Source: Acidobacteriota bacterium (lineage in GTDB: Bacteria; Acidobacteriota; UBA6911). Taken from it: a stretch of DNA of 10,157 bases. The stretch covers positions 1 to 10,157 of the forward strand of contig JAIRVC010000297.1 in the NCBI GenBank assembly GCA_031254095.1. The letters run 5' to 3'. This document shows, one piece after another, positions 1 to 7,661 of this stretch. Under the pieces are notes generated by a model. That model ran no database searches. It was not told the origin of the DNA and saw only the letters and a list, made by a program, of their open reading frames with translations. The stretch's first letter is position 1. The number at the start of each line of letters is the position of its first letter. The position numbers were made by a program, and so were the translations under genes.

Positions 1-63
1 CAGGCTCACGATTTCTGGCGTCAGCAAGCGGATTGGCGCATCCTGGTAATCGAAAGTCCTCAT
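1..63 (-). CDS. Fic family protein, N-terminal fragment (runs off left edge)
   Basis: Only the first 21 codons are present. They begin MRTFDYQ and contain LLTPEIV, which resembles the opening of a common group of Fic/DOC-domain proteins (MRTFDY...LxxPEIVxL, normally followed by a helical Fic N-terminal domain). Fic proteins usually transfer AMP or another phosphate-containing group to target proteins, but the catalytic HPFxxGNGR motif would lie outside the window, so activity cannot be judged. The ATG at 61-63 lacks a good Shine-Dalgarno sequence. It overlaps by ATGA the stop of a 15-codon open frame just upstream, so translation could be coupled. The gene points the same way as ftsY, 219 bases away. 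The assignment rests on a short match and could be wrong. Confidence 0.6.
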   Translation of the reverse strand, partial: MRTFDYQDAPIRLLTPEIVSL

Positions 64-282
64 GGTTTCAATCTCATCCGCTTGGTCATATCGGCATCAT
101 TGTCCATTTATATGATGCACACATTAACCCGATGATGCAGATTTTTATTGTCTGTCCCTGAAAATCTTTTCAATCTCATGCGCACTGGTTTTGCCTCCGC
201 CAGTGGGATTTTTTCAAGATCGCGCGTGAGAGAAACCGGGATTAATATTGCGCAAACATGTTATCGGCGCTTCCTTTTCTCT
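64..282. other. Intergenic gap between ftsY and fic with micro-ORF chain
   Basis: No convincing conventional gene lies here. On the minus strand a GTG at 183-185 is preceded by a strong GGAGG (194-198, 8-base spacing) and opens 25 codons ending with TAA at 108-110. The very next codon in the same frame is an ATG (105-107) that opens 15 codons ending with TGA at 60-62, overlapping the Fic ATG. Whether these are leader peptides, the decayed remains of a small gene, or chance is unknown. The distance from ftsY suggests that fic may have its own promoter. I found no clean -35/-10 pair, only an AT-rich TATAAA near 106-111 on the minus strand. Confidence 0.4.
66..189. repeat. Imperfect direct repeat pair upstream of fic
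   Basis: The 12-mer TTTCAATCTCAT occurs at 66-77 and again at 168-179. After each copy the sequence stays similar (CCGCTTGGT and GCGCACTGGT). The two copies are 102 bases apart. The first copy ends right at the fic start region. Read on the minus strand, both fall in the same codon frame and encode MRLK within the two micro-ORFs. The pair could be a duplicated operator or a small tandem duplication remnant. It is too short and too few in number for a CRISPR. Confidence 0.5.
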
Positions 283-1254
283 CTACCTGAACAGCGAATC
301 GATGAAGTTTTCCGGAGAGAATTCCAAAAGGTCTTCAAGCGTTTCTCCGATGCCGATGTAGCGCACGGGAATGTTCAGCTCCTGACAGATGCCAAAAAGG
401 ACGCCGCCTTTTGCCGTGCCGTCGAGCTTTGTCACGATAAGGCCGGTAATACCGGTAAATTTCATAAATTCACGGGCTTGATTAAGACCGTTCTGTCCCG
501 TCGTTGCGTCCACCACCAAAAGAGTTTCATGGGGCGCTCCCGGAATTTTCCTCCCGGCAACGCGGCGCATTTTTTCAAGTTCCTGCATAAGATTGCTTTT
601 CGTGTGCAGGCGTCCGGCCGTGTCGATCAGCACAAGATCGCTTCCCCGCGCGGCGGCCGCGGCCAGCGCGTCGTGCAGCACGGCCGATGGATCCGCGCCG
701 ATTTTGCTCTTGATCAGATCCGCGCCTGATCGTTCCGCCCACACCGCCAGTTGTTCGATCGCCGCCGGGCGGAATGTGTCCGCCGCGCAGATCAGCATTT
801 TTCGCCCTTCGCCTGAGAGACGCGCCGCGAGCTTGCCGACCGTGGTTGTTTTGCCCGTGCCATTTACGCCCACAATCATCCAAACCTGCGGAGTCGCTTC
901 CGGTTCCGCGGCGCCATCCGGCGCGTCGGACGCGCGGGCGCTGAGAATGGTTATAAGCTGATTGCGAATTTCGTTTTTAGCGTCATCCGGCGATTTGAGC
1001 TGTCCTTTTTTGTATTGATCCCGAATGGCCGTCATGATGCGGTCGGTAACCGCCGCGCCCAGATCGGCGCCGAGCAGCGTTCCTTCCAGCTCGTCAAGCG
1101 CGTTTTCGTCTATAGCGGAAATGCTCCCCAGCGCCGCCTCAATTTTACTGACGAGATTTTCCTTCGTCGCGCTGAGGGCGTTTTTCATTCTCGCGAGCAG
1201 TCCGGCCTTTTTTTCCGGAGTTTCTTCTTTTTGGGATTTTTTAAAAAAGAACAT
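283..1254 (-). CDS. ftsY: Signal recognition particle receptor FtsY
   Basis: This 323-residue SRP-receptor GTPase docks ribosome-SRP complexes at the inner membrane and hydrolyses GTP together with Ffh to hand over nascent membrane proteins. The N-terminus (MFFFKK, then a basic amphipathic stretch near 18-35) fits the short membrane-contacting helix of FtsY proteins that lack a long acidic A domain. The helical N domain covers about 25-105. The G domain shows GVNGTGKTT (129-137), DTFRPAA (159-165), DTAGR (211-215), TKLDGTAKGG (275-284) and GIGE (301-304). An AAAGG lies about 8 bases before the ATG. It sits 80 bases downstream of birA on the same strand and is probably the last gene of the valS-birA transcript, although the spacer could hold a promoter. 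Ffh, the partner GTPase, is not in the window. No key residue is missing. Confidence 0.96.
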   Translation of the reverse strand: MFFFKKSQKEETPEKKAGLLARMKNALSATKENLVSKIEAALGSISAIDENALDELEGTLLGADLGAAVTDRIMTAIRDQYKKGQLKSPDDAKNEIRNQLITILSARASDAPDGAAEPEATPQVWMIVGVNGTGKTTTVGKLAARLSGEGRKMLICAADTFRPAAIEQLAVWAERSGADLIKSKIGADPSAVLHDALAAAAARGSDLVLIDTAGRLHTKSNLMQELEKMRRVAGRKIPGAPHETLLVVDATTGQNGLNQAREFMKFTGITGLIVTKLDGTAKGGVLFGICQELNIPVRYIGIGETLEDLLEFSPENFIDSLFR

Positions 1255-1268
1255 GCCTTATACCTTTT

Positions 1269-1347
1269 CTAATCACTGCCTACTGACCGCCGTAAATCAG
1301 CCCGCTGTTATTGCTAACCACTAGCCACTAGCCACTAACTACCCACT
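1269..1347. repeat. Degenerate heptamer tandem repeats in birA-ftsY spacer
   Basis: Two short arrays of a 7-base unit occupy the spacer. Read on the minus strand, 1317-1347 contains TAGTGGC, TAGTGGC, TAGTGGT and a related AGTGGGT unit. Positions 1269-1291 contain three diverged units (GGCGGTC, AGTAGGC, AGTGATT). The second array matches 19 of 23 positions of the array at 8915-8937 on the opposite side of the window. The first array runs into the 3' end of birA. Function is unknown. Units of this length that recur only between genes suggest a genome-wide short tandem repeat family. Confidence 0.6.
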
Positions 1348-2312
1348 CTAGTACGCACATCGCCGGCCAGCACCGTTTCGACGCTTCCATCCGCAAAGAG
1401 CACGCGCAACGCGCCAATTTCGTCAAGGCCGCAGGTTACGGCGTCCCGCGTCTGGTTTCTTTCAAAAAGCGTAACCTGCGCGCCGTTCCACATTGAGGAA
1501 AACCCTTTCCATAGTTCCAGGATTTCCTCGACCCGTCCTTCCTGAAACAACCTGTAGCCATGCTGAAAATACTTCAAAAACCGTACAAACAGGCGGCGGC
1601 GCGGGATGGTGACGCCCGCCGCGTCGTCCAGGCAGACGGCCTCGCCGGCGAGATCTTCCGGTACGCTTCCCGGATGCACGTTTATTCCGACGCCGATAAT
1701 CGCCGCCGCATTGTCTTTTTCGGGCGTCAGCGTTTCAAGCAGAATGCCGGCGCATTTTTTTCCCGACAGCAGCACATCGTTCGGCCATTTCAGATCAATT
1801 TCGAGCGTTTTTGGAAAGTTCATGTCGCGCTCGATACTTCTTAAAGCGTAAATAAGCGCGTTGGCGGCGACATGCGTCAGGATCGGCCAGAATTTCAACT
1901 GCTGGACAGGGCGAAGAATAAGGCTGAGATAAATGCCCTTTCCGGCGATCGAAAACCAGTTGCGGGCAAGTCGCCCCTTTCCCGCCGTCTGTGTTTCCGA
2001 ATAGACCAAAGTTCCTTCCAGTGCGCCCGCGCGCGCCCGATCGTACGCTTCGCGATTGGTTGAATCCAGGCGTAAAAAACCGTTAACGCGCAGTCCGTTC
2101 CATGCAATCGCCGGCGTTTCATCCTGAATCCAGCATGGAATGAGCGTTTCATCGTCGTATCCGATCCGGACGCGGCCGTCATTGATCATTAACGGGAAGC
2201 CCCATTCGCGGCACAGCGCCAGTTCATCCTGAAACCATGGTTCATTGCTGACGGCCAGTCCCTGGCTCCCTACATGCGCCAGATCGGTTAAAATAAATGG
2301 ATATTTGATCAT
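1335..2312 (-). CDS. birA: Biotin--[acetyl-CoA carboxylase] ligase
   Basis: This 325-residue enzyme activates biotin to biotinyl-5'-AMP and attaches it to the lysine of biotin carboxyl carrier proteins. The catalytic domain covers about 78-270, with DSTN (83-86), the biotinyl-AMP loop GKGRLARNW (111-119), KWPNDV (175-180), CAGILLE (187-193) and GVGINV (207-212). The C-terminal SH3-like domain covers about 276-321. The first 75 residues end like a BirA winged helix ([11 protein letters not shown], then a short wing and LIPCWI), but the start is shorter and lacks a clear GVSRxAVW-type recognition helix. DNA-binding repressor activity is therefore uncertain. The ATG overlaps the valS TGA as ATGA with no obvious ribosome-binding site, which implies translational coupling. 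The last four codons (RVGS) and the TAG stop lie inside a heptamer repeat, so the tail is not ancestral. Confidence 0.93.
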   Translation of the reverse strand: MIKYPFILTDLAHVGSQGLAVSNEPWFQDELALCREWGFPLMINDGRVRIGYDDETLIPCWIQDETPAIAWNGLRVNGFLRLDSTNREAYDRARAGALEGTLVYSETQTAGKGRLARNWFSIAGKGIYLSLILRPVQQLKFWPILTHVAANALIYALRSIERDMNFPKTLEIDLKWPNDVLLSGKKCAGILLETLTPEKDNAAAIIGVGINVHPGSVPEDLAGEAVCLDDAAGVTIPRRRLFVRFLKYFQHGYRLFQEGRVEEILELWKGFSSMWNGAQVTLFERNQTRDAVTCGLDEIGALRVLFADGSVETVLAGDVRTRVGS

Positions 2313-4993
2313 AATTGTGACTGCGCGGAAACCAGGCGTTTAAGGTTGATTTCCAATTTATTATATTTCCCTGTCATTTCTTCGTAGCGGGCACGGTTTT
2401 CTTCGACAATCTCTTTGGGCGCCCTGGCAACGAATTCATGACTGCTGATTTTTTTTAATACCTTGTCGATTTCCGTTTTAAGTTTCTCTATTTCTTTTTC
2501 AAGGCGCGCTCGCTCCGCGCCGATGTCGATGGCGCCGCGCACGTCGATGCCGAAGCTGCCCAGTTTTGAAACGCCGCTCAGCCAGCCGCCCGCTACGACT
2601 TCGCAGAAATCGACGCTGTTGAGGCGCGCGAGCGTGAGCAGGCGCGACATGTTTTGCTCAACCAGGCTGCGGTCATCTTCTTTCCTGACTATCAGGCAGG
2701 CGTCCATGCGGCGTTTGGGATCGATATTCATTTCGGCGCGCAGAGAACGGATATCGCCGATAAGCTCCATTAGATCCTGCATTTTTCCGGCGGCGGCGGG
2801 ATTATCAAACGCTTCGCGGAATTGCGGGAACGGCTGCGTCATAAGCGATTCGCCACGATGCGGCAGCTTCTGCCATATTTCCTCCGTGATAAAAGGCATA
2901 AAAGGATGCAGCATCCGCAGGGCGCAATCGAAAACGTGAAGCAGAACCTTTATACGCGGCGTTCTCTCTTCCCGCGCGGCTTCGGGATTTGTCAGCACCG
3001 GCTTGACCAGTTCGATATGCCAGTCGCACAGCTCGTGCCATATGAACTGATAGATCAGCGCGGAAGCCTCATGAAAGCGGAATTTATCCAGCGCTTCGGA
3101 TATTTCCGCCGCCGTTCTGTTCGTGCGGTGTAATATCCAGATATCCTCAAGCGGCATTGTGCCGCGCCCCGCGCCAGCCAGTTCTTCAACTTCGGCCGCC
3201 TGCGCGGCGTCGTCTTCCTCGCGGAGATTCATAAGCACGAAGCGCGCGGCATTCCAGACTTTGTTGGCAAAGGCGCTGTAGCCTTTCATGCGGTCGGGCG
3301 AAAACGGAATGTCGGTTCCCGGCACGGCCATTGACGACAGCGTAAAACGCACCGCGTCCGCGCCGTATTCGTCGATAAGCTGGAGCGGCTCGATAATATT
3401 TCCCTTGGTCTTGCTCATCTTCTTGCCGTGCGCGTCGCGGACGATGCCGTTTATATGTACCTGCCCGAAGGGAATTTCGCCCGCGAATTTCAGCCCCATC
3501 ATTATCATGCGGGCTACCCAGAAAAAGATTATGTCCGGCCCCGTGATCAGGGTATCGGTCGGGTAAAACGCGCGCAGATCGCCGGTGTCGTCCGGCCAGC
3601 CAAGAGTTGAAAACGGCCAGAGCGCGGAACTGAACCATGTGTCGAGAATGTCGGTCTCCGCCCGCAGCGCCGCGTCGCATGTCGGGCATTTTTCCGGCGT
3701 CTCGCGCGCAACGACGATTTTTCCGCAGGCGTCGCAATACCAGGCGGGGATGCGATGCCCCCACCAGAGCTGCCGCGAGATGCACCAGTCGTGGATGTTG
3801 TACATCCATTCAAAGTAGCGTTTTTTGAAATTGTCGGGGACGAAGCAAATCCGTCCGCTTTCGACGGCTTCAATCGCCGGTTTTGCCAAAGTAGCAACTT
3901 TCAGATACCACTGGATGGAACTTTTAGGCTCAACAACCGACGAGCAGCGGTCGCACTGGCCGACGTTGTGTTCGTAATCTTCAAGCTTTTCGAGAAACCC
4001 TTCACGCTCCAGACGTTCTGCCAGAAGTTTCCGGCACTTGTACCTATCCATTCCCCTGTAATCGCCGGCGGCTTCCGTCATAAAACCCGCATCGTCTATA
4101 ACCGTGATTTTTTCAAGTCCGTGGCGCAGGCCGGCCTCATAGTCATTGGCGTCGTGAGCGGGCGTCACCTTTACAACGCCGGTTCCGAATTCCCGATCGA
4201 CAAAGCCGTCCGCTATTATGGGAATTTCACGGTTCATCACGGGAAGCAAAACTTTTTTACCGACCAGATGCGTGTAGCGTTCGTCGTCCGGATGCACGGC
4301 AACGGCGGTGTCGCCCAGCATCGTCTCCGGGCGGGTGGTCGCCACCGTCAGGCATTCATCGCTCCCGATGACCGGATATTTGATGTGCCAGAGATGTCCC
4401 TGAGAGGCTTTGTAGACGACTTCGAGATCGGAAATCGCGGTTTTGCAGCGCGGACACCAGTTGACTATATACTCGCCGCGGTAGATCAGCCCTTCCTCGT
4501 ACAGTCGGACGAAAACCTCCGTGACGGCGCGCGACAAGCCTTCGTCCATAGTGAAACGCTCGCGGCTCCAGTCGCAGGAGACGCCCATGCGCCGCATCTG
4601 GTTGAGGATGGTTCCGCCGCTTGTTTTTTTCCACTCCCAGGCGATGCGCATAAATTCGTCGCGGCCGAGATCGAAGCGGCTCTTCTTCTGCTCTTCCAAC
4701 TGCTTGTCGAGAACGTAGTGAACGGCGATGCTGGCGTGGTCGGTTCCCGGCAGCCAAAGCGTGTTAAAGCCGTTCATGCGCTTCCATCGCACGAGAATGT
4801 CGTGCAGCGTATGCTGGAGGGCATGTCCCATGTGCAGCGATCCGGTAACATTGGGCGGCGGAATGACGATGGAAAAAACCGGTTTTTCGGAAGCGGCGTC
4901 AGCCTTGAAAAAATCCCGGCTTTCCCAGAATGAGTACCAGCGCTGTTCAAACTCTTTGGGCTCATACGATTTGGCGAGCGGTTCACTAACCAT
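2309..4993 (-). CDS. valS: Valine--tRNA ligase
   Basis: This class I aminoacyl-tRNA synthetase charges tRNA-Val and hydrolyses mischarged Thr-tRNA. I chose the ATG at 4991-4993 (894 residues, [12 protein letters not shown]), because AGAGG lies 8 bases upstream and the likely promoter starts transcription near 5027. An in-frame extension to 5062 would lie upstream of that point. Motifs: [13 protein letters not shown] (45-57) with the HMGH ATP signature; [13 protein letters not shown] (219-231) and [16 protein letters not shown] (270-285) of the CP1 editing domain; CxxC pairs at 180/183, 347/350, 420/423 and 436/439, probably zinc-binding; [16 protein letters not shown] (451-466); KMSKT (525-529), a KMSKS variant; an anticodon-binding domain (about 615-770); and the C-terminal coiled coil (about 825-890) typical of ValRS. 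The length fits the family. It leads the leftward operon and overlaps birA by 4 bases. The leader is only about 34 nt, so there is no room for a T-box. Confidence 0.97.
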   Translation of the reverse strand: MVSEPLAKSYEPKEFEQRWYSFWESRDFFKADAASEKPVFSIVIPPPNVTGSLHMGHALQHTLHDILVRWKRMNGFNTLWLPGTDHASIAVHYVLDKQLEEQKKSRFDLGRDEFMRIAWEWKKTSGGTILNQMRRMGVSCDWSRERFTMDEGLSRAVTEVFVRLYEEGLIYRGEYIVNWCPRCKTAISDLEVVYKASQGHLWHIKYPVIGSDECLTVATTRPETMLGDTAVAVHPDDERYTHLVGKKVLLPVMNREIPIIADGFVDREFGTGVVKVTPAHDANDYEAGLRHGLEKITVIDDAGFMTEAAGDYRGMDRYKCRKLLAERLEREGFLEKLEDYEHNVGQCDRCSSVVEPKSSIQWYLKVATLAKPAIEAVESGRICFVPDNFKKRYFEWMYNIHDWCISRQLWWGHRIPAWYCDACGKIVVARETPEKCPTCDAALRAETDILDTWFSSALWPFSTLGWPDDTGDLRAFYPTDTLITGPDIIFFWVARMIMMGLKFAGEIPFGQVHINGIVRDAHGKKMSKTKGNIIEPLQLIDEYGADAVRFTLSSMAVPGTDIPFSPDRMKGYSAFANKVWNAARFVLMNLREEDDAAQAAEVEELAGAGRGTMPLEDIWILHRTNRTAAEISEALDKFRFHEASALIYQFIWHELCDWHIELVKPVLTNPEAAREERTPRIKVLLHVFDCALRMLHPFMPFITEEIWQKLPHRGESLMTQPFPQFREAFDNPAAAGKMQDLMELIGDIRSLRAEMNIDPKRRMDACLIVRKEDDRSLVEQNMSRLLTLARLNSVDFCEVVAGGWLSGVSKLGSFGIDVRGAIDIGAERARLEKEIEKLKTEIDKVLKKISSHEFVARAPKEIVEENRARYEEMTGKYNKLEINLKRLVSAQSQL

Positions 4994-5033
4994 GAATAAA
5001 ACCTCTTTCTCACTTTCAGTGATTAAACAAATA

Positions 5034-5062
5034 ATTTTAGGCGACTCGGACGAAACGCGCAA
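5034..5062 (-). promoter_or_regulatory. Predicted sigma70-type promoter for valS-birA-ftsY
   Basis: On the minus strand TTGCGC (5062-5057) is followed after exactly 17 bases by TAAAAT (5039-5034). This predicts a start near 5027 and a leader of about 34 nt ahead of the valS ATG at 4993, with AGAGG in place. A small inverted repeat CGCAA-GT-TTGCG (5058-5069, plus-strand reading) covers the -35 element and could be an operator, though it may be chance. The spacer contains TCGTCCGA, also found in the spacer of the divergent promoter. Confidence 0.6.
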
Positions 5063-5142
5063 GTTTGCGTAGAAGGAAAGCGGGGCGAGCGCATTAAAAA
5101 GCCCTGAGTTTTAGGCAATGACGCCTGCGTCCGCTCGTCCGA
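5046..5142. repeat. Octamer inverted pair, one copy in each divergent promoter
   Basis: TCGGACGA at 5046-5053 and its exact complement TCGTCCGA at 5135-5142 lie head to head. Relative to its own promoter each copy reads TCGTCCGA inside the 17-base spacer, starting 4 or 5 bases after TGCG of the -35 and ending 6 or 5 bases before the -10. The octamer also occurs inside genes at 4505-4512 and 8589-8596, so it is not rare here and the pairing may be partly chance. Confidence 0.4.
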
Positions 5143-5153
5143 ACTGCTATAAT
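5125..5153 (+). promoter_or_regulatory. Predicted extended -10 promoter for iorA-iorB-paaK
   Basis: A consensus TATAAT (5148-5153) is preceded by TGC (5145-5147), an extended -10. The -35 position at 17-base spacing is a weak CTGCGT (5125-5130), which fits an extended-10 promoter. Transcription would start near 5160. That puts GAAGGA (5167-5172) and the TTG at 5180 in good positions for initiation and leaves the upstream TTG at 5162 almost leaderless. The spacer holds TCGTCCGA (5135-5142). Confidence 0.62.
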
Positions 5154-5179
5154 GACGAATTTTGGCGAAGGAAACGGAA

Positions 5180-7045
5180 TTGTTGAAGAAGCTGCTGATG
5201 GGAAATGAGGCGATTGCGGAAGGCGCGATCCGCGCCGGGGTCGTCGTGGCGACGGGCTATCCGGGAACTCCTTCGTCGGAAATACTTGAAACAATCGCGA
5301 GGCTGCGCCCCGGAGGCGTTTACGCCGAATGGTCGGTAAACGAAAAGTCCGCGCTTGAAGTCGCGGCCGGCGCGGCGATCGCCGGGGCCCGGTCAATGGT
5401 CACAATGAAGCAGGTCGGCCTCAATGTCGCTTCAGACCCGCTTATAAACCTGAATTACATCGGCGTCAAAGCGGGGATGGTCGTCGTCGTCGCTGACGAT
5501 CCCGGCCCGATCTCGTCACAGAACGAGCAGGATACGCGCCGCTTCGGACAGTTCGCGAAACTGGCGGTCTTCGATCCATCGACTCCGGAGGAAGCCTGCG
5601 CGATGGTCGCCGACGCCTTCGCGTGTTCGGAAGAAATCGGCCGCCCTGTAATACTGCGCCCCACCACGCGCGTCTGCCACAGCTATGCCTCGGTGGAGCT
5701 TCCACCGGAACTGCCGCGCCGGACGATTGAGGGGTTTTCAAAAGACGACGGCCGCTGGGTCATCTTTCCGAGGCTGGCGTATAAGAACAAACCCGCCATC
5801 GAAATGACGCTGCGGCGGCTTTCAAAAGAGCTGACGCTATACAGCGGCATTACAGGCGATTTCGCGCGCGCGAAAAAAGGGATAGCGGCGGGCGGCGTAA
5901 GCTATCGCTATGTGCTTGAAGCTTTTGAAATTCTCAAAGAACGCGGCTTTGGCGATGCCGTAAAAAATATCCGTGTGCTCAAGATAGGAACCATTCCTTT
6001 CGCCGAACATCTCGGCGTTCGTTTTCTTGACGGGCTTGATGAGGCGCTCGTTGTTGAGGAACTCGACCCGGTTATCGAAGACGCGCTCATACGCCTTTGC
6101 GGGCTTTACTGCAAAAGAATAAAGATTCGCGGCAAGGGCACTGACGATCTGCCGCTCGCGGGCGAAAACACCGTTGAGGCTCTGGTAAAAACCATTTCCA
6201 ATTTCCTTGATTTGAATAATGGCTTGAACGCCGAGGCCGGCGAAAAGCAGGGGCGCGATATACCGGCTGAAACGCCCGCGCTTGCGATCCGGCCTCCCGT
6301 TCTTTGCGCGGGCTGTCCGCACCGCGGCGCGTTTTTCGCGGTCAAGGAGGCCATGGCGGGGCGGCGCGCCGTTTTTTCGGGCGACATCGGTTGTTACACT
6401 CTCGGCAACGCCAAACCGCTCGACATGGTAGACACCTGCCTTTGCATGGGAGCGGGCATTACGATGGCGCAAGGACTCGACAGGGCGGAACCGGACGCCG
6501 TGCAATTCGCGTTTATCGGAGATTCGACCTTTTTTCACACCGGCGTTTCCGGCCTTATAAACGCGGTTTACAACGGCGCCGATGTTGTAATCGTGATACT
6601 CGACAACGGCACGACGGCGATGACCGGCGGCCAGCCGCACCCCGGCATGACGCGGACGCTTATGGGCTTGCGCGCAAAGCAGGTTTCGATTTATGACCTC
6701 GTAAAGGGAATCGGCGCGGATGACATACGGCGCGTGGACCCTTTCGATACGGCGGCGGCAAAAACGGCGGCGGCGCGCGCCGCTGATCTGAAAGGCACGC
6801 GCGTCATTATTTTTGAAGGCCCCTGTGTCAATATCGTTCCCAAAGGAAACGCTCTCACGGTTTTATCCGCTAAATGCCGCAACTGCGGAATCTGCGTCAA
6901 AAAACTCGGCTGTCCCGCGATCTCCGCGGGAGCGGACGAAAAAGCCGTCATTGACGCGACGTTATGCACAGGCTGCGGACTCTGCCGGAATGTCTGCCGT
7001 TTTGACGCCATTGTTTCGCGTCACGACGGCGAGGTGGCGCAATGA
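5180..7045 (+). CDS. iorA: Indolepyruvate ferredoxin oxidoreductase, alpha subunit
   Basis: This TPP- and iron-sulfur-dependent subunit, with IorB, oxidatively decarboxylates aryl pyruvates (indolepyruvate, phenylpyruvate, hydroxyphenylpyruvate) to aryl-acetyl-CoA, reducing ferredoxin. Numbering is from the TTG at 5180 (621 residues). The N-terminal pyrimidine-binding domain has GYPGTPS (26-32). CAGCPHRG (376-383) leads into the TPP-binding domain, with GDIGCYTLG (401-409), GDS (447-449) and DNGTTAMTGGQPHPG (475-489). A C-terminal ferredoxin domain carries two Cys sets, 566/569/572/578 (slightly irregular) and 596/599/602/606 (regular CxxCxxCxxxC). I prefer TTG 5180 because GAAGGA lies 7 bases upstream and the protein then starts MLKKLLMGNEAIAEGA, as IorA proteins do. 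TTG 5162 and ATG 5198 are alternatives. It overlaps iorB by ATGA. Confidence 0.95.
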   Translation: MLKKLLMGNEAIAEGAIRAGVVVATGYPGTPSSEILETIARLRPGGVYAEWSVNEKSALEVAAGAAIAGARSMVTMKQVGLNVASDPLINLNYIGVKAGMVVVVADDPGPISSQNEQDTRRFGQFAKLAVFDPSTPEEACAMVADAFACSEEIGRPVILRPTTRVCHSYASVELPPELPRRTIEGFSKDDGRWVIFPRLAYKNKPAIEMTLRRLSKELTLYSGITGDFARAKKGIAAGGVSYRYVLEAFEILKERGFGDAVKNIRVLKIGTIPFAEHLGVRFLDGLDEALVVEELDPVIEDALIRLCGLYCKRIKIRGKGTDDLPLAGENTVEALVKTISNFLDLNNGLNAEAGEKQGRDIPAETPALAIRPPVLCAGCPHRGAFFAVKEAMAGRRAVFSGDIGCYTLGNAKPLDMVDTCLCMGAGITMAQGLDRAEPDAVQFAFIGDSTFFHTGVSGLINAVYNGADVVIVILDNGTTAMTGGQPHPGMTRTLMGLRAKQVSIYDLVKGIGADDIRRVDPFDTAAAKTAAARAADLKGTRVIIFEGPCVNIVPKGNALTVLSAKCRNCGICVKKLGCPAISAGADEKAVIDATLCTGCGLCRNVCRFDAIVSRHDGEVAQ

Positions 7046-7659
7046 ACCCGCGCGATTCGCTCACGCAGCCTTTAACCCGGACATTTGCGGAAAAAACCAA
7101 CTGTCTGATTACGGGCGTCGGAGGACAGGGAACGGTGCTCGCGGCGCGCGTTATCGGCACGGCGGCCATGGCGGCGGGATTTGACGTGCGCGGCAGCGAG
7201 ACAATCGGAATGGCGCAGCGCGGCGGCAGCGTAACAAGCCATGTGCGCATGGGAAAAGACATAGCGTCGCCGCTTATTCCATTGGGGCGCGCCGATGTCA
7301 TTCTTGCTTTTGAGCCGGGCGAAGCTCTAAGGGCGATTGACTTTCTGAAACCGGGCGGGGTGTTTGTCGTCTGCGACCGCCCGATAATTCCCGCGGTAAA
7401 AGGCGATTATGACGGCTCGGCGGCCGCGGCATGGCTGAAAGAACATACCGGCGCGCATTTTGTTTCAGGCGAAGACATTATTAAAAACTGCGGCGCGCGT
7501 AGCGTCAACATAGCGCTTTTAGGCGCAGCGGCCGCGCTTGGGGCGTTCCCATTCGGCTTTAATGAAATCGAAGCGGCGCTTGCGGAAAAACTTGACGCGA
7601 AATTTCTCGCGATGAACATTGCCGCCTTACGTTACGGTGCGGCCATTACAGGAAAGTAA
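7042..7659 (+). CDS. iorB: Indolepyruvate ferredoxin oxidoreductase, beta subunit
   Basis: This 205-residue gamma-type subunit of the 2-oxoacid:ferredoxin oxidoreductase family partners IorA and helps bind CoA and substrate. It shows the family signatures: GVGGQG (25-30) near the N-terminus, GSETIGMAQRGG (51-62) followed by SHVRMG, and GRADVILAFEPGEALRA (82-98). The length is normal for the short, single-domain IorB. The ATG lies in the ATGA overlap with iorA, and GAGG sits about 7 bases upstream, so it can be read both by coupling and independently. About 16 residues precede the usual beginning of the domain. This leader is likely just the consequence of the overlapping start. paaK starts 2 bases after its stop codon, so the three genes must be co-transcribed and the subunits made in register. 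Confidence 0.94.
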   Translation: MNPRDSLTQPLTRTFAEKTNCLITGVGGQGTVLAARVIGTAAMAAGFDVRGSETIGMAQRGGSVTSHVRMGKDIASPLIPLGRADVILAFEPGEALRAIDFLKPGGVFVVCDRPIIPAVKGDYDGSAAAAWLKEHTGAHFVSGEDIIKNCGARSVNIALLGAAAALGAFPFGFNEIEAALAEKLDAKFLAMNIAALRYGAAITGK

Positions 7660-7661
7660 TC

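Noticed and set aside
66..189. CRISPR-like repeat (TTTCAATCTCAT resembles the start of some type I repeats)
   Set aside because: Only two short imperfect copies, 102 bases apart, overlap a gene start. There are no regular spacers and no cas genes.
183..214. Intrinsic-terminator-like structure on the plus strand (CACTGG/CCAGTG then six Ts)
   Set aside because: There is no plus-strand gene before it to terminate. Both neighbours are on the minus strand, where no T run follows the stem.
148..729. 193-codon open frame on the plus strand covering the end of ftsY
   Set aside because: Most of it is antisense to the conserved G domain of FtsY and its start has no ribosome-binding site.
3755..4933. 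Long open frame (392 codons) on the plus strand opposite valS
   Set aside because: valS is unmistakable on the other strand. The antisense frame stays open because of GC-rich codon use, and its product shows no recognisable motif.
4994..5062. T-box riboswitch upstream of valS, and a valS start at 5062
   Set aside because: The predicted leader is about 34 nt with no T-box sequence or stem-loops. The 5062 start would lie upstream of the predicted transcription start, while ATG 4993 has AGAGG in place.
5837..6640. 267-codon open frame on the minus strand opposite iorA
   Set aside because: It is fully contained in iorA, which has all its family motifs. The antisense product looks like no known family.
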